Source: Plantago elongata (Eukaryota; Streptophyta; Magnoliopsida; Lamiales; Plantaginaceae). Taken from it: a stretch of DNA of 64,000 bases. A program made the translations under genes and the position numbers. Below, one piece after another: positions 54,144 to 64,000 of this stretch (position 1 is its first letter; every line of letters begins with the position of its first letter). The notes below the pieces were generated by a model that made no database searches, was not told the origin of the DNA, and saw only the letters and a program-made list of their open reading frames with translations. The stretch is from contig JAYMSP010000042.1 in the NCBI GenBank assembly GCA_036897095.1, positions 1-64,000 of the forward strand, written 5' to 3'.

Positions 54144-57100
54144 CTATGGACGTTGCAGATTTGAGGACGCTAAGCTCTGAAACTCATGCTCCAAATAACC
54201 CATACTCACTTTATTTTCTGTCAACTTGGCTTGCAAAGCCGCAATTTCATCATCCTCAGCCTTTTTTGCAAGTTCGGCGGTTGACAGCTTCTCTTGCAGT
54301 TTCTTCAACTCTTCGGTGGTCTTGGAAATCTCTTCCATGACCCTACATCTCTCATTCTTCCTTGCAGAGATTTGCCTATTCAGTTCATTTACCTCGTCGA
54401 CATATCTTCCTTGCTTCTCCTTGACAGCCACCAGGCCAGAGATACGGTCTTCAAGGACCTTAATATTAAACCCATGCTCTCTGAAATTGTCTAGTGCTGC
54501 TCTTATTTCAGTTATGACGCTGTCGGGGTCACGGAAGTGTAATTTGGATACCTTTTCAACCATATTAGAAAAATCTACCATTAAACCTACAGCAGTGCCT
54601 TCACGTGAACATTCTTTGACTTGATATAGAGGGTTGAAGTGGGGATTCTGCGGTATCCGTTTGAAAACATCAAAGTCCTTAATTGCTTCCCAGAGTGGGG
54701 TTGATTTAGTAAATGGCAAACTTTGCTGGACAGTTGTATCCGATGAAGGTTCATTTGTTGAAATGGAAGTTTGCCCCTCAGCTTCAGGCTGTTTCTCATT
54801 GTTCTCTTCTAGAACCGGTGCATTTTTTTCTAGTCTTCGGCTAGTTTCAGTATTCTGCCCCGCATTAGGAGCAGGTGTCACTCCTGCAAGTAGATAGTCT
54901 TGTCAGGCAATAGAAAAACTGGAAGAGTAACTAGGAAATAAGCCCGTAGACAACTTACTTGCAAAATTAACAAGAGGAGATTGCATCTCTTCAATCCACT
55001 TTGAAAGTGGTTCATCATCGTTTACGGGTAGTTCTCCGGCATCTTCCTCTGGCTCCAGCATGATCACTTCCAATGTTTCAATTTGAGAAACGTTATGGGA
55101 ATCTATAAAACCACACAGGAAATCATTACTAAAATACCCACTAACTGTACACAGATAAAAGTAGACATGCAGGTAAATTATATGTATCCTTCTTCATTAG
55201 TGCCTCAATTCATTATCCATGTAATTAGGATTTAGCTCAGGGTAAAATAATAAAATATATAGAACGCATATCTTCCAGAAACAGGAAATTAGAAATGGAG
55301 ACACAATTGGGATACATATAAACAAAGAATTGTCTTACTTTCAACATGAAGTCCAGAGTTTTGATTCTCAGCCGGTGTACTTCCTCTTTCGGATGACCCT
55401 GCCAGCTGCAAGCTGCTTGACTCTTCAAATTGCTTATTCTCCATGTCTTTGGAATAGGGCCTTTCATCTCTACATTCTTCTGTCGGGGGATCGGGCTGTT
55501 GACCAACTAGCTCATTTTCTAGCATTTGGAGGTTTTTTTCTCTCTGCCTCTTAAATGGCCTCCCCCTCTTCTTTTTAGGTAACACTTGAGTTTCTGGTGG
55601 TGTGGCCTACAGTTAACACAACAAAGGGATTTAAGTCAAGGTTGAGGAACACACTTAGTGAAAGGCCAGGTAGCCAGTGAATTGTATCCTCCAGTATCTG
55701 CTTTGGCAAATACGAGATCGTACAAGAGGGACGAGGTGCTAGCCAGGTCCAAAGCAAAGTAGTACATGAGAAACAGGCAGCTACAGTTACACAAATGGCA
55801 TCAAAGTAAAGACATCATTCACATGGAACATCAATTCATAGAACATAAATGAGCCAGCCATTTGATAGTTGACAAACATATCCAAAACGATGCGTGAAGT
55901 CACATGAAGAGTTACAGATGACATCACAATATACCCTAATTCCAAGTTGGTATAAATGACAAAAAAATTCAATAAGTGCCATAAACCAAATGCGCAATAT
56001 TATCAGTAAGCAAGTCCCACAATCAACTCCAAATTGTCAAACTCAGGGTTTTTCGTTTGAACTTTATGGTTTTAATAAAAGACATTGAGATGACAAGAAG
56101 AATATTAAGCCTTATTACATAGCAGTTCTCCTTGGAGGAAAAACTAAAAAGCCATGCAAGCTTCTAGTAAATACCACGTAAACCATTTTATTTATTTACC
56201 TTCAAACCCTGCATTCGTATAACATCTGGTTGCTGCTCAGGGTCGCTCACTGGCTTCAATTCTTTGCCATGGGAACCATTACTTCCTGCACCCCTTGACG
56301 ACCCAGAACCCACTTTCGTTGCACATGGCAAACTTAATACGATGGATATTTCATCCAGCTTTTTCAATTGTTCATTTTGAACACCCACAGTAGCTTCTGC
56401 ATAATATTCCAGATAATGCCTAGTTAAACAAAGACCATGGCAACAAGTGAAAAAAGAAAATTTGTGAAATCCACCAAGCCATTAACATAAGAGTTATGTA
56501 GTTCCACCCCAGCTTTGAAATTTCTTTCACCTTGCAAATTTGGCGTGCTGGACTTCTTAATATTAGATCCCGGCACCACTTTATCCCCATTCTGTGGAGT
56601 GACAGGTTCTTTTCCCTTTTTCCGCTGCATTGATTCAAGTGCGTCATATACCAAGATACAAATTATACTCATGAACATCTAACAAATTACATTTGAGTGC
56701 GTGTAGAAAGTAGAAACCATATTCATTCATTCTCGACGACATCTTGAACATGATTGTCAGTAGCAATTCACACTTAGTCACTTGATCTCTTTGGATTATT
56801 CAATAATAATATAATAGAAAAACATCTCCCCACTAATTGGACTAGAAAGACAGTACTCAATTTTAGGCACTAAATTAATTACACTGCTTTAAACTTGTTT
56901 GTTCATGAACAGCTGAAAACGAGCATCTGCGAATTAGGAACATGAAAACCAATTGCTCTACAACAGCCAATTATAGGAATTGGACGTGACTTACAATTCT
57001 CTTCACCTGTGAATGCTTGCCTGAAAACTGATCCCCTTCAGCAGTTGGTGTTGCCGAGGTCAAATTGCGCAAAGAGACAGGACTTTTACCATCAGGTGTC

Positions 57101-59076
57101 ATTTGTGTAGCTGATGTACCACGTTTATCATTTTTGCTTGCTCCGAGTACATTTACTTCCTTGCGCCTTTTTGATGCTCGAGAAGGAGCTGGTCTTGACT
57201 CAGATACATCTTGTCTTTTTTTGGACAATGGGGTGGTCACTTCAGAAGATTTCTGATGAACAGGAGGCAATTTCTCATGCAGGCCCTTCCTCAGTTTCGA
57301 GGAAGATGTTGTATTCCCATGGGAAGTGTTGATCTTATCCTCAGAAATGTCTGAGACAACGGTAAGATTGCCACTGGAACTCTCAGATCTGTAATGCTTA
57401 TCCTGGGATAGCTGTAACATGACACATTCATTCTTTTAACTGACTAAAAGATTTATGCACATACTGCAAGATTTCTAATACAAAACCATGAAGGCGAGTT
57501 GCACAGAGATCTAGCAAGTAAGAAATGCAAGTGCCAACCACAAAAAAACTTTGTTAACAGAAAAGAAAATGTCCGAACTAAGCAACACTACATAACTTTA
57601 ATAAAATCAAAGCATGGCAAGTAACTCAAGAAAGTATATCTTTATCTACCTTACGAAACTCAAATAAGCTCACAGCATCAATGAATAATTACTGTGACCT
57701 ATTACAGAATCAAGAGATGTTTATACAGACCTTGGAAGCAGTGGACCATTGTTCATTCACCCACTCCATATGATGCCGTAGTACTGATTGATGAAACTCT
57801 TCCTCGGATTGGTTGTGATTAAAAAATACAATGTATTTGTCTCCCGGAAGCAATTTCTTAATTGTCCCAGTCCACCATCCATGCTCAAAGTATGCATCAA
57901 CTTTCTCCTTCAAAATGAAAACCTTATCCTTAATCTCCGGAGGGCATGGTCTGACATCAGCTGCAGAAACTGTTCCCTTAAGAAGCTCACCCTTGTCGTC
58001 CTTCAAGGCACAATACTCCACCAAAAACGTGGTTCCACCTTCCAAAGGTTTCAGAATAGATGCTTCGAACCACGAGTGATGGTAAGGTTTATTGACATCC
58101 CGTGTCACTTCTACTTCCTCCCCCACAGACATTGATTCTACCTCAGCCTTCCGAAATCCACAATAAATATAGTAACAAGTCAGAAAACAACTATGGAAAG
58201 CATGCATCATCTAAAAATGAAAATATTCCCCTCTTATCATCAACTAACCTCTAATCAATAACCAACACTTAACCAAACTCTAAGCAGTGCAACATCTTAG
58301 ATCACTATCTCAGTCTCACACAAATGTATGCCCTAATTACAGCCATAAGGGTACATGCATGGCATTGCAAAACTTATCCAGCTCCCAAACAGATAAATCA
58401 AGCCACTGAACAAAACAAATTAACCGAGGATGCTCGGAATCTAACCTAATTTCACAAGTGATTATACCTTCCTAGCAGGTCGGGTCCATTTTCCGTCAAT
58501 CCAATCCCAATGAGCTCTAAGATCAGCGGCTGCCACCGTACGCTTATCAGGAGGATCCGCAAAATCCAGCACATACCATGCACCTCCGTCAACCACACGC
58601 GCCACCTCTCCAATCCACCATCCGTCGTTGTAAAACGCGTCAACGGCGTCGTGTACGCGGAAACCAGCAACGATCTCCTGCGGTGGAGGAGCTGGCCTCA
58701 CGAACGCAATGTCCACATCCTCTCTGAGGTGAACGGATCCGCCTTCCTCAGTCAGTAGATCGCTATACTCCACGTGGAGTTTTCCGGTAGGTTCGGAACT
58801 GATTACAATGGCTGTGAAGTAGACGAGCCTGAAGCCTTCTTCGTCGGTTTGAACTTCGATTAAGGCGCCTTCGGGGAATCGGTGCGCGGCGGGGCTGCGG
58901 CGGCGACGCGGGTGGTTGGGGAGAGGAGAGGAGGAGGATTTGGGGGTTTTTTGGAGTCGGGGAGTACCGCCCATTTCCTTGGTGTGAGATTTTGAAGTGC
59001 CTTTCCGGTGTGGCCCCAAAGCTGAATTGGTAAGAGCCTTTTTGGGCTTCTTGGCTTTCAGATCTTCCCTTTTCAT
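54144..59076 (-). CDS. Large Agenet/DUF724 protein (about 978 aa, eight exons)
   Basis: Exons, high to low: 59076-58468, 58147-57731, 57411-56995, 56624 to about 56481-56487, 56396-56200, 55606-55339, 55102-54959, 54883-54144. The ATG at 59076 (MKREDLKAKKPKKALTN) is the first in frame. Agenet modules 1-2 lie in exon 1 (ALIEVQTDEEGFRLVYFTA; DAVDAFYNDGWWIGEVARVV). Modules 3-4 lie in exon 2 (VGEEVEVTRDVNKPYHHSWF; EKVDAYFEHGWWTGTIKKLL). The middle exons are Ser/Lys-rich, disordered, with basic runs (SRASKRRKEV; PKKKRGRPFKRQREKN). The last exon holds DUF724 (LPFTKSTPLWEAIKDFDVFK, RIPQNPHFNPL) and a terminal coiled coil. This is the full DUF724 architecture seen in Arabidopsis. The exon 4/5 junction does not close with any GT donor: exon 4 is phase 0 at all GTs while exon 5 needs phase 1. 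A GC donor, a micro-exon or a sequence error is needed there. Confidence 0.88.
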
Positions 59077-59239
59077 TTTTGGATGTTTGGTAATGATCCT
59101 CAATCAAAATAGTCAATACACATACACTCAACTTTGTGGAAGTATACTCTACTAGGGCCCTACTTTCTATTTGATATGTGGATCTAATCTTTGGAGGTAA
59201 AGGTTTTACACGGAGTTTTATAGAGCGGAAATTAATGAA

Positions 59240-60110
59240 CACTGATGAAGGCGATCGAGTTGTAAGGAAGAGAACCGCATAGAGGAGTTTTTGGGAGGTT
59301 AATAGAGAGTGAAGTGATTTAGTTGAGAATGGTAGAGGTCTAGAGGATGGGTACTCCGGTACAACAAGAATACCAAGATACGGAATGAGAGAACAATCAA
59401 TTAATCAATGAAGAGGAGTGATTGAGGATCGTTTCACAAGCAGATTCTTCAAGGGATGGGATGGTTTTAGGGTAAAGTCGATTGGAAAATTAAGGAGAGA
59501 ATGAAGATCTTTGCACGCGGCATAACTTTTGTAGATGGGATAAGAGTAACTTTAATTCAAGAAAAGAATATAGGATGGAGAACTTTTAACACGACGAAAA
59601 TTTCTATATAGGAATTAGGAGTGAATTCAATTGGAAAATGCATATATATGATGGGATGGAGATTTGTTGACACAACAGAATTTTCTAGAACTCGAATAAG
59701 AGTGAATTTGTCGACAAATTAGTAAGGAAACATCGAAAGAGTTTTCTACATCTCGAGATGAATGATGAAGACAAGAGGAAGATAATATGTTAAAGTTAAC
59801 AACTAGAGATCTATATTTTACTTTTATATTGACGATGAAGGATAGTGATATTAAACGAGTTGAGCATTTCATTCTTCAAACTTAGCACAAGCTATAAGCA
59901 TGTTTTTAATATCAAACAAGCTCGAGTTATTAATTGTAGCTAGGTTCAAGTTCGCGGCTCATTTAGTTCGAGTTTAAATCGGGCTCAAGCTCATTACTAA
60001 AAATTTCATTTAATATATGAAAAAGAAGTAAAAAAGAGCTTAGTCGAGTATTAAAGATTCGGAGTCCTGCTCTACCCTTCTCAAGTTAGTATGCTCTCAA
60101 TTGTCAATAT
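59240..60110. other. Upstream region of the large DUF724 gene
   Basis: This is AT-rich. The nearest ~150 bp may be leader and promoter. Near 59900-60000 there are CAAGCTCGAGTTATT and GTTCGAGTTTAAATCGGGCT words resembling hAT subterminal repeats, probably a worn hAT relic. No gene was seen. Confidence 0.45.
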
Positions 60111-60119
60111 GATTATTAT

Positions 60120-60700
60120 GGCCAATTTGGAAGAAGGGTTTTGGTGTACTTGGAGAGAGAATAATTATAACAAGAAATTGATGCCTTTTTATTGAGCGTT
60201 TGAAACTTTGCTAAAGAACATGCAATTATCTGCTAAAATTAAGATATCAGGATCACAAGACAATTTCTTTGTTAACACACTTTGTGAGGGGATGGATGGT
60301 TGTTAATAAATCAAAGGTTAAGATGTTTGGTGATATAGGATCTCCCTGACGAGTTCCTCTCGTGTTTGTCCAATATGCGGACATGAACTTTAACTTTGAA
60401 GAACCATTGTGCAAGGCATGATTCTAGCTCTACAAAAGAATGAAAATTGAACTTACTAGGAGCTAGTTAATAAAAGTCGAATCACTAACATATGTCTTCT
60501 TAATGCCTAGCTTAATGAAAAGCAGAACTTCTAGTTCTATTCGCTCGTGAGTGGTCATGAGTCATGCATGGCATTATCAATAAACAATAATGCTCCTCGT
60601 CGGGACAAATGCGAAATGAGTTTTCTTCAATTGACAAAGGTCTCGTCCTATGATAATAGTATCTGTTCTGGAAACTTTCTTTTATCCTCAATTGGCATGG
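60120..60700 (-). mobile_element. LINE reverse-transcriptase fragment, degraded
   Basis: On the minus strand the pieces read, in order, AFVPTRSII, then YWTNTRGTRQGDPISPNI, then LILADNCMFFSKVSNAQ. These match the plant L1-type LINE RT landmarks AFVxGRSIxDN, RGLRQGDPLSPYLF and FADDxxLF. The catalytic FADD reads LADN, and there are several frame changes and stops, so it is a dead fragment of roughly 580 bp. No 3' tail or target duplication was found. Confidence 0.75.
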
Positions 60701-61170
60701 TTAGGACTCAGGTAATATCTACATTATACACCAAATTGGCAAACGAAGAGCACCAATTAATATATTATGCGTTAATTTTTTCAAAAAATTTTAAGTAAAA
60801 CTTATTGCAACATATCACTACATTTATTGTGAATGGTAATACCTCTTTATTTTTTTGGATGATCATCTTTCTTGTTTTCTTGTGGGTTGATAATTTCATA
60901 AATACTCAAATTAACCTAAATAAAATTTAATTTTATCCACTTGAAAAAGTTCCTAACTTGAGGAGAAAAAAATATATAAAATAAATAAAAATTACTAACG
61001 AATTTATTTTTTTGAGATTTATAAATGTAGTGATTGAATTATTTTTCGGATATCTATGACTTTATTTGAACCTTATGAAATTGTAAACGAGTTGTACAGA
61101 TGTAATTTTATTAATTCAACTTTTAAACATTGTTATAAGATCTCAAATATGTAAAAACAATCATTTCTAT
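60701..61170. other. AT-rich spacer, nothing recognised
   Basis: This is a low-complexity AT-rich stretch with no open frame of note and no repeat ends that I could define. Confidence 0.5.
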
Positions 61171-61174
61171 AAAG

Positions 61175-61860
61175 AAATGTTCGTGCCATGGCACTACCAA
61201 TGCACAGTGCCCATTGACTCAACCTAATGTCTCGAACCTGCATATACGTAGACTCTCTACTTACCCGATGACTATATAAAGAAAATTCCGTGACCAATGC
61301 ACATACCCAATGCCCATGCCCCAACCCAATGCCCCAAACCGATATATACATAGACTCTCTACTTCTCCCGATAACTCCAGATGACAACAATGCCCCGGAC
61401 CCAGTGCCTAGCATCCGAGACTAATGCCCGTGCCCAATGCCTGAACCCCGTGCCCCGGAATAATGTATGTGCCCCGCCCACTACTTGCATCTCGACATGA
61501 TGCGTCATCGTGTTGTCGTGAAAATTATTATTACTTATTTTTACATATATATGATATTATTTTTTTGAATAAGATATATATGATATTACAAGAGTGTTTA
61601 AAATAAAAATTAATAAATTTGTACTTTTTAGAACTCATTTTACAATTTATTAAGGTTAAAATAAAGTTATTAGTAAATTTTATAGACTTCAGAAAAATAA
61701 TTCAAATATAGTTGAGAGTGGTCTTTATTTATAGATCTCGTAAAAATAAAGTCATCAGTAATTTTTATTTATCTTTGCATTTTTATTAATCAATAAAATA
61801 TATTTGAAAGTGGACAAAAATTAAAATTTAAAAAAGAAAAGAAATAAGTATGAATAGTTT
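61175..61860. repeat. GC-rich CCAATGCCC array joined to an AT-rich repeat body
   Basis: At 61180-61490 the words CCAATGCCC, CCCATGCCCC and CAGTGCC recur many times. The segment TAGACTCTCTACTTCTCCCG and its partner TAGACTCTCTACTTACCCG are about 102 bp apart. After ATGATGCGTCATCGTGTTGT the sequence turns AT-rich and matches the body of the repeat at 47308-47935 (ATATTACAAGAGTG, AATTTGTACTTTTT, TTTACAATTTATTAA). The two loci are thus members of one repeat family with a GC-rich left part. The class is unknown. Confidence 0.6.
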
Positions 61861-62505
61861 TGTCAAGTGTTAAAATTTGTGGTCCCCTTCATATCTCACA
61901 TTTGATTTACATCGTAAATATATTTTAATGTACTAATTTGTTGTTAAATGTAGTGATTTGATGAAGAATTTATTTGCCAATTTTTTTTATAAAAAGTGCT
62001 ATAGATTACCCCTGGCAAACTTTTATTGGTATGCACGATGGATTCTATTTTTTTTTTCTAAACGGTTAAAGTTAACTCGAACCCTCAAATTATTGTTTGA
62101 AATTGAATTGAGATGTGATTCGCTTTAGATTCTATTATTATCAAATCTGCAGGGTCTTGTCAATCATTCACAAGTTACTCCAAATTGGTAACTTTTTGCT
62201 TGAGTTGACATGGCGAGGTATTGCTACAAGCCAACTGCTAAAGTATACATTAATAGGCTAAAATAGTATTGCAGGTGGAGTACTATATATAAGAGTAGTA
62301 CTTGCATAATTGCATTTGCAGAAACAATGACGAACAGGAAAAACAGAGAACTAGGAAGATTCTTCAATATCAAAATCACCATGGGATTGTGTTTGCTGGT
62401 CAAATTGTGATAACTGGATTAAGTTTGAAAAATGCTAGTAATTTGAAAATTAGACATCGCTTGTTGAAAATTAGATACATGTCAGATTGCATGATAATGT
62501 TCAAT
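61861..62505. other. Spacer, no gene seen
   Basis: AT-rich with short open frames only. The 88-residue frame at 62302-62568 runs into the zf-RVT fragment in another frame and is not called as a gene. Confidence 0.45.
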
Positions 62506-62655
62506 GCTTTGCAGAAAATACTCGTCCTTTTCTTTGGCGTGACAGGGTACCAGTTAAAGCTACATTGACATGTTTGGGTCTTGTTGATTCTGATGCTTGT
62601 GTCTTCTGTTATGGTGCTACTGAAACTAGAAATCAACATTAGATTGCCTAATTTT
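62506..62655 (+). mobile_element. LINE zf-RVT (C-terminal zinc-finger) fragment
   Basis: In the plus strand, PFLWRDRVPVKATLTCLGLV is followed by DSDACVFCYGATETRNQH. This matches the zf-RVT region that ends plant LINE ORF2 proteins (W..RVPTKxxLxxRGIxxDxxCxxCGxxxESxxHL). The finger pattern C-x2-C is present. The frame ends soon after, so only ~45 residues remain. It is on the opposite strand to the RT fragment at 60120-60700, so the two are probably separate insertions. Confidence 0.65.
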
Positions 62656-62931
62656 GATTTTGCATGTCTATATCCTTTATAATATCAAAGCTAGGCCGGA
62701 ACGAGTGCATAGTGGCGCGGCCTCCGCCCCTACAATTTACAAAATTGATCAAATATATATTAACTTTTACATGGCACTTCAAATACTAGGTTCGCCCCGA
62801 GCACAGGTGCAGCCTTTTGTTGAAGTGTAATGGCTTCAGGTTGGAGGTTGAGGAATGGAAGTGATCAACATAAGAAGTTTGTTGTGGAGATGATTTGCAG
62901 ATTTGTGGAGATGTAGTAGCTCTATAATACA

Positions 62932-64000
62932 CTACTCTTCTTTAGTTTCTGCAGATATTACTGACTTGAGCCAGCGAGCGAGATTTATCAGAAAAGGCGT
63001 ATAGACGAAATAACAAGTGATTGTCCATGTTACTAGTCCCTGAAATAAAAGCAACAAATAATTCTAGAGTTAAGTATCAAACTCAAACAAGTGATGGTAC
63101 TAAATTTGAACTTCACTGATGTACTTCATATATCACCTGTCCAAAGATCTCTATGTTTGCTTGAGGATAGTACCACAGGTTGTATAATCTACAAACCAAA
63201 CCACAAAGATCATAAATATCTAAGCAATGTATTCAATTTTCTGGACATTTATCAGCTTACTTCATGATAGGAATTTCGGCTAATGGGCAACCAACGCCTA
63301 TAAGAGAAGCAAGTGCAAATCCTAGCTTTGTTCTGTCAAACGAAAACCATGCCAGCTCTGCTGCCGCAAACAATATGTAGGCCTCGATGTTGGCTGGTAC
63401 ACCTCCTTTGTATAGTTCAGCACTTAATTCAATGAACAGAACCAGGGCCCTGATTTAAACAACAGCTTCATTTGTGTTGGAACTTTTGCACGACATTAAG
63501 AAAGCGGTCGGTATCACTAATTTAAACACGGGCACTGTTCGCAACTAACAAAAACTAACACATAAGTCTAGTTCATTGACGAACAGAGTAATTTCTTACA
63601 CCAATGACGCGGCTGTCTTGTCTAGGCTACTTTCTGGTGGTGCTTGTGGAGATAACTTTTCGTCGATGATAAGCTGCAGAATTCCCACGGTGCAGTAAAA
63701 CAATCCAAGCAAAGGAGGAACCTTACCAAATACCAACACAAGCAACAAAACCAATTAAATTCGACATAGTATAAGGTCGAAAATAGACTCAAGAGTTTTA
63801 AACAGCTTGTTACAGAACGTACCCATATATTTGTGTGAAGCGGACCAATATCAATTGCTCCATTCTGGTAACTCACAAGATTCACCCTCGAGTGTAATCC
63901 GTCAATGAGGGTACCCAAGAAGAAACCTGAGCCAAAAAGCGAGAGAGAGACGGTCGGCCAAGTGTCTATGAGGCTAGTATTTCCCTGATTTCTGAGGCTG
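62932..64000 (-). CDS. INSIG-domain multi-pass membrane protein (3' part; continues beyond the window)
   Basis: Exons, high to low: 64000-63823 (cut by the window edge), 63721-63600, 63449-63261, 63188-63137 and 63039-62932. All are in frame, ending SAETKEE-stop. About 216 residues are visible. Hydrophobic segments include [84 protein letters not shown] and the last [20 protein letters not shown]. The W/VPP...GxxxxxxGxxxxxID segment and the [11 protein letters not shown] segment parallel animal INSIG (WWVPPCCG...GLLYPCID and WWTFDRSRSGLG). INSIGs hold the sterol sensors SCAP and HMG-CoA reductase in the ER. Plants lack SCAP/SREBP, and plant INSIG-domain proteins, often predicted plastid proteins, have no settled role. 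The N-terminus, and so its targeting, is outside the window. Confidence 0.8.

Overview
The window is nuclear DNA of a flowering plant, almost certainly a eudicot. It is AT-rich. Its genes are split by many short introns with GT-AG (and two apparent GC-AG) borders. They encode plant-type proteins: a WRKY factor, an FCA-like RRM/WW protein, a mitochondrial frataxin, a plastid-targeted argininosuccinate synthase, a LACS1-like acyl-CoA synthetase and Agenet/DUF724 proteins. The spacers hold small plant DNA transposons (Stowaway, Tourist and hAT types) and LINE scraps. The species cannot be named from this sequence.

Layout. 1-9.6 kb is mostly spacer, with one S1/SPH-like self-incompatibility-type gene (1.4-2.0 kb) split by a ~105 bp foldback element. 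9.6-11.3 kb (+) is a three-exon group IIc WRKY gene. 13.9-18.5 kb (-) is a 12-exon FCA-like gene (two RRMs plus WW, 370 aa). 19.6-20.1 kb (+) is a short WRN/DnaQ-exonuclease-like gene that has lost its catalytic motif. 20.7-22.9 kb (-) is frataxin, with a probable 5'UTR exon near 24.2 kb. 26.5-27.6 kb (+) is a C-terminally membrane-anchored protein of unknown role. 29.9-33.6 kb (+) is a Prp43/DHX15-type DEAH helicase. 35.0-37.9 kb (+) is argininosuccinate synthase. 38.7-43.3 kb (-) is a LACS1-like long-chain acyl-CoA synthetase, convergent with the previous gene. 45.0-46.5 kb is a non-autonomous hAT element with its target-site duplication. 48.8-59.1 kb (-) holds three consecutive Agenet-domain genes on one strand. 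60.1-62.7 kb has LINE debris and an odd GC-rich repeat patch. 62.9-64.0 kb (-) is the 3' part of an INSIG-domain membrane protein gene, cut by the window edge.

The genes do not form a pathway; this is ordinary plant gene order. The only functional clustering is the Agenet trio: Agenet x2 + DUF724, Agenet x2 alone, and Agenet x4 + DUF724. It looks like a local duplication series. I rebuilt the gene models by hand from splice sites and reading-frame continuity. All close in frame except one junction in the largest DUF724 gene, which is flagged.

I did not find a clearly new biological system. The most checkable oddities are: a tandemly copied exon/intron border in the DEAH helicase gene; two GC-AG introns in the LACS gene; the in-frame foldback element in the S1-like gene; an exonuclease-like gene with a good TATA box but no catalytic residues; the Agenet gene series; and a plant INSIG-domain protein.
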